Source of the DNA: Heracleum sosnowskyi
Taxonomy: Eukaryota > Streptophyta > Magnoliopsida > Apiales > Apiaceae
NCBI GenBank assembly: GCA_030848705.1
Contig: CM061239.1
Coordinates: 87,464,363-87,528,362, forward strand
Length of the DNA: 64,000 nucleotides
Direction: 5' to 3'
Made by a program: the position numbers and the translations under genes. Below, in pieces: positions 22,154-33,640 of the stretch (the stretch's first letter is position 1; every line of letters starts with the position of its first letter). The notes beneath the pieces were generated by a model, which did not search any database, had not been told where the DNA came from, and saw only the letters and a list, made by a program, of their open reading frames with translations.

Positions 22154-23888
22154 CCTCAAGAGGCAACTCTCCAGCAACCAATCACAACCTCTCCACTACT
22201 CATGAATGCTCCATATGGCCTTCAACTTCACACCACGGATCTTCCCCAATACACGACTCAAACTTTGGGTATGCCACCTTATGGAATGCCTCAACGCCCC
22301 CCATTGGGAGTAATGGTCACAATCCACTGTATCACGAATCATATGTGCCTCCTTATGTTCGAGGCCTGGAGCCCATTAATCAACAAACTCAGACTCAGAA
22401 AGTCCCCCTGATTCGAGACTTTTTTGGTCCTTATACCGAAGATGAAGATTACTCATCTGATGATGAAAGGGACGTTCCCTCAAGGAGAAGACGTCCTACC
22501 TAAACAAATCGGGAACCCCAAACTACTAAAGACAAGATTGCAGCATATGAAACTGAGGCTGCAAGGCTTAAGAAGGTATTAGTAGAGGAAGAGGCAGTTA
22601 GAGCCAAAGGCAAATCAACCGAGAGGGTTCCTGTAATTAACTTAGATCCTACACCGAGAACGCCAAGGAGGGCTGAAGCCCCAAAGGGTGATCCCACTGA
22701 GTTGTTGCCCTTAGGAGATTCAGATGATCCTACACCCCCTTTTACTCAGGATATCATGAAAATTCATATATCCAGAAAGTTCAAGATGTCAACCATTAAG
22801 GCCTACGATGGAACATGAGACCCTGCTAATCATGTGAGAACCTTCTTAAATGCACTATTGTTGCAACCTACCAATGATGCAGTCAAGTGCAGAGCGTTTC
22901 CACAAACCCTTGTGGGCATGGCTCAACGTTGGTACAGTCGTCTCCTTCCTAACTCTATTGGGTCTTTTAAGGAGTTGAGCAAGACGTTCATCAACCAGTT
23001 TGTTGATGGGAGAGTGCATGAGATGAGTTCAACATCTCTCATGGGAATTCAACAAGGCAAGAATGAATCCTTGAGGGACTACATAAATCGATTTACCAGG
23101 GAGGCTCTTAAAGTCCCGGATCTGGAAGACAAATTGGCCATGATAGCCCTGCAACAAGGAACCACTGACGACCACTTTAAAAGTTCTTTGGCAAAGCACC
23201 CCCTGAAAGCATGTTAAAGCTACAAGACAGGGCTAGAAAGTACATTAAATCTTAGGAGAGCATGAGGAAATATGAACCAAATACTAGGGGTAATGGAAAC
23301 GGAAAGAAGAGGAAGGAGACTCAAGAGTATGATGCAAGGGACAAGTACCCCAGAACAACAGTGGATTCTGATCCTGCACCAAAGAAGGGTAATCCCGGAC
23401 AAAGATTCACAAAGTATGCAAGATTGAATGCTCCTAGAAGTCAAATCCTAATGGACATTGAGAAAGATGCTAATCTCTGATGGCCGACGCCACTGAGGAC
23501 TGATATGGAGAAAAGAAACAAGAACCAATTCTGTCGGTTCCACAAAGAAGTTGGTCATGACACCGACGATTGTAGACAACTGAAGGACGAAATTGAATTC
23601 TTGATCCGAAGGGGAAAACTGGATAAGTTCACCAAGGATGGGAATCGAGGAAACCAAAGAGGAAACTATGAGAAGAAAGACTATAACAGAAAGGATAATG
23701 ATCAAGATCGTAATCCTAGACCCCAAGGTCCAGTTATCAACATGATATTTGGAGGACCGACTACGGCTGGTTCTTCCAGGAATTCACGAAAAACTTATGC
23801 TAGAGAGGTAATGATTGTTGTTGGAGAAGCACCGAAGCGTGCCAAAACAGAAGTTGCCATTAACTTCGATGATTCTGACCAATAAGGG
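22154..23888 (+). pseudogene. gag: G1 gag, central and C-terminal part
   Basis: After a variable stretch comes the retrotransposon gag core (KAYDGT, then DPANHVRTFLNALLLQ, QRWYSRLLPNSI, FINQFVDGR, NESLRDYINRFTREAL), covering about 22760-23215. A knuckle-like CRFHKEVGHDTDDC (23532-23573) and a basic Arg/Asn/Lys tail follow. Breaks include TAA near 22501, TGA at 22816-22818, TAA at 23215, TGA near 23478 and TAA at 23883, plus frame changes. It is a decayed structural gene. Confidence 0.85.
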
Positions 23889-24337
23889 GTAAAATTTCCT
23901 CATGATAACCCATTGGTCATCACACCTGTGATAGGCAATTCTAAAATCAAGAGAGTTCTGGTTGACAATGGAGCTTCTGTGGATATCTTATTCCACGATG
24001 CTTTCATCAAGATGGGATATACTGACTCATAGTTGACACCCTCAAACATGCCTATATACTGATTCAATGGAGTCGAATCAAAGGTAGAATGCACAATCCA
24101 GTTCCCCATGACTATAGGGCAATGCTCGAAGACAACAACTCAAATGCCGAACTTCTTGGTTATAAAGGCAACCTCTTTATGCTGAACTTCATGCTTCTAA
24201 AGCTGTTTCCTCAACATACCACTTGAAAATAAAGTTTCCTACAAGGAACGTGGTTGGTGAAAAGTGAGGAGATCAGAAAATGGCTAGAAGTTGCTATGCA
24301 GCGGCACTAAGACCTGATGGAGTCGGGGGGCAGGTTC
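23889..24337 (+). pseudogene. G1 protease region
   Basis: The retropepsin motif VLVDNGASVDILFHDAF is visible (Asp codon at 23964), then the ATSLC and TYHLKIKFP stretches typical of Tat elements upstream of RT. The active-site triplet reads DNG rather than DSG or DTG. It has stops near 24030 and 24060. It is cut by G3 at 24338 and resumes at 49502 with LPIEDMD. Confidence 0.78.
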
Positions 24338-27300
24338 TATAATAACCCGGATTTTTGGTAAAATTTAAAACTTTTCTTATTGTGATTAAGTGCATCAGTG
24401 AATAGTGAATTTGGTGGATGAATAGTGATTTTGAGGGTTAAGAAAATTTTTCATGCCACCTATGTACGAGACGTAGTGTGGATATTCCGAAGTCATATTA
24501 GTGATCTACGGAGTAAATAAGTGAATGCAAAGACGATCGGAATTCAGAAATTCCAAAATTTATTTTGGTGTAGTATTTGACCGGGCAGTGAATTATATGT
24601 TATTATATTCAAGAAATGAGATATTAAAATTGAGGATTTGAGGATTTAATATTTTTGAATTTTATTATTTTATTAAAGTCGATTTAAGGATTCAATTGTT
24701 GGAATGAATAGTGAATAGTTACTATTCACTACGAGAATCACGTAGAGTTTTATTCGCTCTCTTTAGGAAATATTTCGAATCGTTTTAAGAGGAACAAGGC
24801 AACATTTACAGGATTAAATATAGACATGGAAGTAACATGTAACAAGATTAATTCAAGGAATGCAACATTTGGATCATCCATGTGAAAAGAAACGAATCAG
24901 TAAAGCAAACCAGTAAAGTTACTTTATCTCAACCAGTGCATGTTTGACAAGTGTCGCAAGGAGAAGACATCAAAGTGATGACTCACCACTTATACAAAAA
25001 TATCAGCATTCTTATCATTATTAATCAAAACAAAGAAAAAGAAAAGAAGAAAAGCAAGAGAAAAGCTCTCTCCCTCATTTTCCAGATTTCTGCCCAGCAA
25101 GACCAAGCAATGAAGAACAATTCGTAACTTAATATCTACTCATGATAAAATCACCAAATTTTAACCATAGCTTCTCCACTCCATGGGCAACGTTCGCTCA
25201 AAATTTCATGGCCAACAAAGGAGTGTAACCTAGTCAAATCCCTTCCCCAAGTCGGAGAACAGAAACTGTCCTGCTTTTCCAGTTTCGACCACTCACCTTA
25301 GAAAGCCGATAAGTCGAGCTTCAAGAATCCCCTGGTGATGAGGTAGGACTCAAAAGAAAGTCCTTGAAGAGTATAAGGTGTGGTAAAAAGCTCAGAACCA
25401 AACTCTTGTTTGTCGATTTTATATGGATTTTACAAAGTAACGATGAATAGTAACTTGTATTTTGTTTTGTTTTTGGATATTGAGTTTGTGGCTTCCAAAG
25501 GTTGTATTAAGCAAGTATCTAAGGTTACATAAGGAATTTATCAGCAAGAAAGCTTGGAGAAGGTATAAATCTTGAAACCCTTAAAGTATTATGGGGTTTA
25601 TGGATGATTAATGGTGTTATGCATGTTTATAGCCTTAGTTGTTAAGATTGAGCTTTGATTTAAGTTATAATGAGTTATATGAACGGAAAGGCATTGCTTG
25701 GCCTCAGTTCTATGTTATATAAGATGTATGTGTTGTGTGGAGTAATCGATATGCATTTTGGATGATTTGAAATTTGGGAATATCCGAGTTATAGCCGTCG
25801 TAATGCCCAAATTTTTACCTACTGATTGGTTCCCTGTTTTTCCTCTGTTAGAGCTCGACCCTTGAGTCCTACTGCCCATGATTGTGTATTTTATGTTATA
25901 AGCTTCATAATGATATGTGGTTCGCCTAATTTGGCCGAACGGTTTAAGAGTTATGCTAGTTTTAGTAATCATGGTTCGAGAGGTTTCATCGCAGAAATGT
26001 AACCACTTTTATGCTAAGTCAAAGACCTTTAAGAGTCGAATTAAAATGTTAAACTTTGTGATATAATGCTAGAGACAGTTAGGAAGGCTTACGAAAAAGA
26101 TTCGGATTAAATAGATTATTTTTCGATTTTATAAAAATGTTTTAGTCGAGGTCGCGCAAGTGAAAACCACCAAGAACATGACTTAGAAACCAATGTTGTA
26201 AATGGTTAAGTATAACTTGGATTTGAGGATGGATTTCGAACCAAACTTATGATATAAGTAATTGTCGACTAAACGTGGACTTAGTATGAGCCTATAACGA
26301 GCTAGTAATTCCTTGGTTGTGTTTCGCTTACGTGTTTAAGCATTGAGTTATAAGTGGTTTATCGAGGGGATTAACCGTGTGTTTTCGTTTGACTTTGTCT
26401 AGATTGTTCGACATTGTCACGAGCCCTATCACCTCTCGAGCATCAGGCAAGTTTCTAAAACCATATTTTTAAGTATGCTTATACTAGATGCAAGTTTTCA
26501 AACCTATGCCTCTATAAACTGTTGTTGTGATAAATAAAAGATTTTGAGATATATGTTATGTGTTTTTGATTTCGAAATGATACTTATGGTGCTAAGTAAC
26601 AGTTATTGATATGAGTTGAGCTTATAAGCTATGGTTATAGCAATATTTTGAGCTGATGTGTTAAGAAAACCCTTAGTAGGGGGGTATATACTCTGTATTT
26701 AAACTACGGACCGGGAATGGTATCAGTTATTATCTAGAGTTATATTATACATACTCTGTACTTATACTACGTACCGAGAATGGTATTAGTTGCTATCTAG
26801 GGTTATTTTATTAATTTATTTTCCATTCTTTGTTAAGGAAGTGTGTGGAAATTACTTTTAAATAAATATTCTTTATTAAATATAGCTTACGTTAATTATT
26901 TAAAGCCCTACTTCTTAAGGAAGTAATTTGTGAAAACTATTCTTTAAACCCTAGATAGCTAATAAAGTTTTATTCAGTCAATTATAAACATAATTAGAGA
27001 AGGTTCCCAAATCTATTTCCCTTTTAAGTCTATATTCAGAAAGACTTGAATGTTCGCTCAAACTACAAAGATGCATGGAACCTTTCTCAAGATTTTATGC
27101 TTGTTTCCAGTAGACTGCCCGGTCCTAAATCTTTTTAAATCAATGAAATTATCAGTCTGATATACTACCATCAAAATGATTTTGATTACTTCCTCAAAAC
27201 TCGAGAAGTAAGATCAGTGAAATCAGTGATATCCATTAACAGGCATCAGCCTGGGAAATATGAGTGAATTTCCTTTCCAACCAGATACGACTACTTTGTG

Positions 27301-28692
27301 GAGTTGTATACTTGGGGAAAAAGGGAAAGGAACTTTATGTTTCAGTGTTATGGATTTACTCGAACTTGGAGATATGTGAGGGACTGAGTAGCGCCGGTCC
27401 CCTAAGGGAATTACAATATGGCCGACGGACTGGTGAACGGGTCTGTTCTTCCCTTAGATGATTATCAGTGCCCGACCGTAGGATAAGTGGAGAGTAACAG
27501 AATCGACCGTCTATGAACGGGTCTGTTCTTCCTGCCTACAACCGATTGGCGGGGAGGTAAGTCGGTGTGAGACTGATTATCTTCCCTTCTACGTAGAAAA
27601 ACAGCAGGGGGATACAGCTTGCGACTGATCATCGCAGGGGTATCCTCGGCGCCTAGCATCTCCATCTACAGTTCACTATTCATGAAAGAGCACATTTTGT
27701 GCAAGTTTTCAGAGAAAGAGAAATTATTCCAGTTACTCAGTTTTATGCAAGTTTTCAGAAAAGAAAGTTTAATCCAGTCATTCAGTTCTATGCAAGTTTT
27801 CAGAAAGAGAAAGTTTACTCAAGAGTATTCGAGTTTATTCCAATATATGAGTTTATCAGAAAGCATATGAGATTACAAAAAGGTATATGATTGTTTTGAA
27901 AAAGATATATGAAATCATATGAGTTTATAAAATGGATTGGAATTATTTTACCTTGTATTTATTTCCACATTATGATATGAGGTAAATGTTTGATATGAAA
28001 GATGATATTTGGAAATTCCTACAACTTCATCTTTTATTTTATGAGTTATGACTCTGATAAAACCTGATTAAGGATATATATATGAAATAGTGGATTTTGG
28101 GTTATGGAAACCTTATATTGAATTTTCCTTATAACTTCATCTTTTAAGTTATATGTTGATAGTCTGCTTATATTCTATATAGCAGATATTTTACGAAAAG
28201 GATATACTGAGTTATCCTGTCTTTTATTTTATACTAGAACTTTGTTCATAGTATGAATATCGAAAGTTTGCAGAATATTATGGAAAGGATATTTGAAATA
28301 CAACAATGGTATTTTTGGAATATATTCCGATAAGGAAATGATTTCAGTATCAAGATATTTTGACAAGTTATTGTCTTATACCCGCTTTATTTCTGGGTTG
28401 AATTAAAGGCAGAATTATGCCATACTTTCATTACCTTGCTGAGCTATAACTCACTCTTGCTATTATTTTATATATATTATATAGCAGCGAAGCAGGATGC
28501 CAATGGGACGGCACATACCTCGCAAGGCGTTTCCATAAATAGTTTCTAGCAGTGATCCCGGGAGTAGTACGAACCAATCGAATCAGGCTACGGCTTTTGG
28601 TATTCCACTTATGTATAGACCTGAATGGTATTAGAGGATTATGAGCATCAGAAGGCTAAGTTGGTAATGTAACAATACTTAGAAATTGTATC
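24338..28692 (+). repeat. G3 5' LTR, first part (up to the C3 insertion)
   Basis: This is nearly identical to 44932-49271. It contains no gene. Internal tandem repeats are a ~63-bp duplication at 26684-26812, a repeated GAACGGGTCTGTTCTTCC at about 27433 and 27514, and a three-unit ~45-bp array at 27701-27836. It stops at GTATC (28688-28692), the target site of C3. Confidence 0.87.
27701..27836. repeat. Tandem array, ~45-bp unit x3, in G3 LTR
   Basis: The units begin GCAAGTTTTCAG at 27701, 27747 and 27792. The same array is in the 3' LTR at 48281-48416. Confidence 0.85.
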
Positions 28693-29823
28693 TGTTAGGT
28701 CCAAAGTATCGTAGAAGGGGGGGGGGGTTGAATACGATACTCACAAATAATTTAATTTCGTTCGCGGATTAATCTTTCAGTTCTATAACGAAATCAAACA
28801 CACCAAACCAAATCAAGTTTCGGGGAATATATCTTTTTATAAATATAAACCTCGAGGGGTGCTACAATTTCTAATCCGTAGATTAGCGTCAATGAGTTTA
28901 AGGTTACACAAATACAAAACAATGATCAAGTTCTGAGCACTATTAATTTCTCTGATAATTTTCTCCGGCTCTTCTCTCTCTCAGTAATGTCTCTGTGTTG
29001 ATATCCTTAACTGAAGAAGACACATTCTTCACTCTGTATTAACTGCAGACTTAAATTGAAAACCATCGAACCATTTAGAATAGAATATTCTTGGCCGTTG
29101 GATCTTCATCAACCTGTCAGACAAGCACAACTTTTCACCTGCTCCATGAATTGAAAAACCATCGAATGGATTAAAAAACCATCGAATGGAATAAATCAAT
29201 TTGCCATTCGATAGTTTTAAAATCAAAACTATCGAATGCCAAATTAATTCATTTGGTTATTCAATGAATCACTTCAACCACCATTCGATAGTTTTTTCAA
29301 AAGAAAAACTATCGAATACTTTTTCTTGTCTTTTGTCCTTTAGTAATTACTCCTGAGCTCCTGGGTGTTTAAGTTTTGGACTGTATCAATTTCTTCTGAG
29401 ACGATAAAACAACTTGATCTTTTCAGTGCCGTCACCTAGTGCAACTGGTCTGGTTCACAGATGAATAACACTTGATCAATTCTTATTTTATGACTTCAAT
29501 TATAATGCTGCTGATACGTCCCTTGTCGTTCTGGTTGCTTCATCACTGGAATCCCGTGGTACTGAACCCTAAATCATTCACATACTTCTGTCGTCTTCAA
29601 AGTCTTGTTTCTATTGCTGTCACTGAGGCTTGAACATTTTCATGAACTTCTTTCTGTGACCTGTTTACGGACTTCAAGAATACATAACGTATTTTGATTT
29701 TTTGAGTTTACCTTTTCTTCTCTGATTCTGGATTCATGTGCTTCTATTAATACTATTGTCTGTCTTGTCCTTTGTTGAGTTGTAGTTATCTCTTTTACAT
29801 CTTATGTTACATTATGCTTTACA
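28693..29823 (-). repeat. C3 left LTR, bordered on both sides by GTATC
   Basis: It runs from TGTTAGGTCC to GCTTTACA, 1131 bp. GTATC precedes it and GTATC plus 68 further bases of target DNA follow it, so by itself it looks like a solo LTR. It contains the U5 hairpin (28705-28741) and CGATAG motif pairs (29156-29320). Confidence 0.9.
28705..28741 (-). repeat. U5-end hairpin with G/C-run loop (C3 left LTR)
   Basis: AGTATCGTA and TACGATACT are a perfect 9-bp inverted repeat around a G-run (C-run in the RNA). An identical copy lies at 39490-39526. C1 has the same structure with compensated changes. Confidence 0.7.
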
Positions 29824-29896
29824 GTATCAGTAACAGATTCAAAAGACATTTGGGTATTGTAATAATAAGAATTATTTATTCCGCAGTTGTTGTATT
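29824..29896. repeat. 73-bp duplicate of the G3 target flank inside C3
   Basis: The sequence GTATCAGTAACAG... to TTGTTGTATT matches 40609-40681 (one mismatch) and the empty site in the other G3 LTR. It sits between the left LTR and the extra-ORF sequence, where C3 internal 3' sequence and a polypurine tract would be expected. Confidence 0.9.
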
Positions 29897-32201
29897 CCAC
29901 TCGTGAAAGGGAATTCATTGCATCTTTTACCTGCGCTTGACCATCCCGGATAACCAGAACGTCTTCTCGTAAAGCTTCATGTCCTTGTGACAGTGCAGTT
30001 AATTCGTTCATGAATCCATCTTTAAGTTCCCTGACGTCCATCCTCAGCTCGACTAGTTCTTCCATAGCTTCCTTCTTTAAGGAGTCCACTGCCTGCTTCG
30101 TACCTGTTATAGTGCCAGATGCACTGCCAATGACCCTGAATGTTCTTCTGGAATCAGCTGCAGCCAAGTCAACTTTCTCTTGAATAGACTTTAAAGAAAT
30201 ATTGTCTTGACTGGAGGAGATCCCTTGGTCAAAGGAAGGTCGCAGTGGAACCTTGAAAAGTGGATTTCCTTCTTTGTCCCGAACTGTCATCTCCTTGAGG
30301 GAAGATTGAACTTGTAGCTCTCTTTCTGTTGGTAACAGCAGATCATTAACATTAGGTAGGGTTAGGGTGTCACTCCTCACATTTGGCTATGGGTGTACAC
30401 TCAACGTTTCTGTCGGTGTTTGACTCATTTTTCCTTTCCCACTCAGGCCAGGTGTAAGTGTTTTTGTTTCACTCAAATCCTTTGTGCTGATTGTACCTGC
30501 AGAAGAGATCACCGTAGCCGTCCTTAAGGAGGTCACCGGTGGTGCAATGGGGCTTCGCAAGTCCCCGTCCTTAGATAAACCAAGTTGCTGATCATCCTTA
30601 GATGATATATCCTTTGAAGGATCTAGAGTTTGAATCTCTAGGGGGTTAGAAACAGGCTCTTTTAACAGCAGAGATCCCGAATCTTCCCCGTGAGTCTGTA
30701 AAGACTTCACCTCAGTTGACTCCTCAATAGTAATTGATTCACTGTCAACGAGTTGCCGATCTGCACCTACGTCAGACCCTTTACCCGCAGGATCCAGATA
30801 TGTTCCATCTGGGGAGGTAGACAATGACCTTTTAGATTGTGCATTTAGGTCAAAGCCTTCTCTCGGCGTCTGTGAAGACCCTTGGTTCTGAGAACCTTCA
30901 ACCAGTGAACCTGACCGTAATATGGTCGGAACACCAGTTGCTTCCGTCAATTCTTCCTTACTTGATTGAGCTATTGGTTCAGATATTGCTTTCGTTAGCG
31001 TAGCCCAATCAGCATCAGAAAAATCAGTAAAGGGCGCTTTGGATGAGAGAAATGAAGTATCAACAGTTGCCTCGGTTTCTGTTCTTCTCCTTTTAGAGGA
31101 AGGCAGAGCTGTTGTTGAAGGGTGTATCTCCTTATGTGGTGCTGCTTTGGCACTATCTCCCTCTACACTCATGGATGGTTCTTTAATGGGTATAGTAGGG
31201 GAAGGAGGTTCGTTTATGTTTTCATTTGGCTCTTCCAAAGGCTCTTCGACCGTGGTTAGAGGTTGTGGGTTTGCAACCTCCTGGTCAGGAATGGCCACTA
31301 AGGGCTCTGGATCAACATCCATTGGTACATGTGCCATTACAGGTTCAGGTTGTGGAATATTACCTTGATTTACCTGTTCCCCTGGGGGTAGAAGTGGTAG
31401 GGGCACCGTTCTTAGATATTCAGTGAGAACAGTGGGTACCCCTGGAAGATAGTTGTTCTTCCTAATGAGAGCGGTTATGGCATTGCTCTTCATTCTCATG
31501 CACTCCTGGTTGGCTTCACCTTCAAAGATCTCACGTTCATCATCTGTTAAGATATCATTGAGAATTAGCTGTAGGAACCTAGGATAGAAACATAGCACAT
31601 CTTCATCTATGCCCGTTCTTTCATCCAGTGGTCCCATGCATATGATTACTTGATCAATCAGTAACCGTCCAATGTTAATATGCCTATTGTTCGCAATGGC
31701 AAACCCTATCTTTTGAAGGAATAAGGGAATACCATGCAGATTTGTTAGCTTGGCAGTAAAAACATGGATTAGGGTATGAAAGAAAAAGTTCCATGCTTTT
31801 GGCAAGTAATGCTTAAGGAACTCTCCCACAAAGAAGTTAGGTTGTTGACTTCTAATGAGAGTGAAGAAAGCATGTATCTCCTCAGTCGTGGGATCCGGAA
31901 CAAGGTTTTCTGTAGGAAAATGTAAGATTTGATTAAAATCATGTTCCGTCACCCTTATTGTTCTGCCCCCTGGCACAACAAAACTGAAGGACCTTACGTT
32001 ATTCTCACTTGTATCCGTGGCGGTTGTGTACAACGCAGTCAATTGATCGATGCAAAGGACCACGGGAGTACTCACAGCATATGCCACTAATGAACGTGTG
32101 TTCAAAAACTCTGCCCATGCACGAAACTGTAGGTTCGTTATGGATTGCAAGTTTTGGAACGAGACATGATTAGTCTTGGTAATAATAAATTCTCCAGCCA
32201 T
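29897..32201 (-). pseudogene. C3 extra (env-position) ORF, 3' truncated and with one stop
   Basis: Same protein as in C2, starting MAGEFIITKTN at 32201. The N-terminal conserved domain and the disordered acidic/Ser-rich middle are open to an in-frame TAG at 30387-30389 (GAG in C2), after which the same frame continues through the coiled-coil part to 29897. The C-terminal globular third present in C2 (after about C2 position 12822) is deleted. Unlike C2, the region between the N-terminal domain and the middle is unbroken, so the two copies show this is one continuous ORF in the family. Function is unknown. Confidence 0.8.
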
Positions 32202-33640
32202 TTTAAAATTTCCAGAAAATTTAAACAAACCAAAACTATTTTTCCTTTTAAATTTAATTAATTAACCTAATTAATCAAATTTAACCAAAATCACCCCTTT
32301 TTCTGAATACACAAACTAATAACAAATTTTTTATAACCCTAACTGTTATTTTCGAAGATTCTCTTAAAATACAACAAAAAGAAATCAATTATCAACCAAT
32401 CAATTTCTTAAAGCAAACAGTTAAGAATCCTTAGTTCGAGAATATCACTTTCGATGGTTTCTTCTTCAAAGAAAGAATAAAAACTCAAGGTAATCACAAT
32501 TGTACGGTTAAAAACACTTTACTGTTGACAAACTGTGATTATTTCAAGTTTTAATCGGTAAAAACACAAGAAACTATCGATGGTGTTCTTCTTAGATTGT
32601 GTCTATTTTCTGTAAGTATTTTAAACAAGAGCTCAGCTTTTTCAGATCTGTAAAAGTGAAAAGAAATTACCAAGGCAATGTTTTATACTAAATGAAACTG
32701 TCAGGGGCGTTTTAGTCACTTCAGTGTTCGATGGTTTTTAATAGTGCCTTCGATGGTTTTCTGTAAGGGGCAAACCTGTCAACTGTACTTCGATAGTTTT
32801 TGAAAAAACTATCGAAGTTTTTGAAACTCAGAATTTAAAAAGGTTTATCAGAAAACTATCGAAGTGTTTTTCTTTGAAAATCTGAAAAACTATCGAACAA
32901 ATTCTTTTGGAAAAACTATCGAGAACTTTAATATTAATTAATTAAGTTCACTTCGATACTTTTTCCTTTGTATTTTAAAATTTATCGAGAATTTAAATAT
33001 TAATTGAGGTAAATTCCTTCGATATATTTTAAATTAAAACTCAAAAACTATCGAGAATTGTTTTCGATAGTTTTTCTTTTCCTTTTCAAAAACTATCGAA
33101 AATTAATTTTGATAGATTTATCTATGTACTTGAAAAACTATCGAATTTCCTAAATTCGATATTTTTTGCTTCTGTCTTCATTTTAAAACCTGTTCTTGTT
33201 TTAAAATTTAGACTTTTTGTATTTCCTGTCAAATTTTAATTCTAATAAATCATTTCAAATTTACCAAAATCAATTCTTAACAGAAAATTCACAATTTTCT
33301 TAGAATAAAATCAATTAAATATCATTGAGTGATATTAACCAATTATAATCTAATCAATTATGCTCCATTAATCTACAATGTTAAAAACAAAGTAAATTAA
33401 TTCAAATTAAATAAATGCTTGAATATTTAGAACAAATATTAGCACTTAAATAATTTTTAGAATTAATAACCAATTAAATGCCAGAAGATATATCATCCAT
33501 AATTATGACATAAAATTAGTATAATAATCCTAACTACGAGAATTGCTCCAGAAAATAAATTCACGAGTCCTAAGGATATAGCAATTCTTAAACTCATGTA
33601 TTCATCAGGACTCTCTGCAGTTACTGACTTCTAATCAAAA
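32202..33640 (-). other. C3 spacer between pol and extra ORF, with CGATAG motif cluster
   Basis: It is noncoding and AT-rich. From about 32451 to 33167 there are many TCGATAG(T)TTTT or AAAACTATCGA copies and variants, parallel to the C2 cluster. TATAAAA (32681-32687, minus) and the acceptor-like CTTTTACAG just downstream of it are conserved with C2. Confidence 0.75.

Noticed and set aside
27264..27890. Small ORFs in the G3 LTR, repeated at 47844-48470
   Set aside because: They occur twice only because they lie in the two LTR copies; they overlap tandem repeats and have no protein-like conservation beyond DNA identity.
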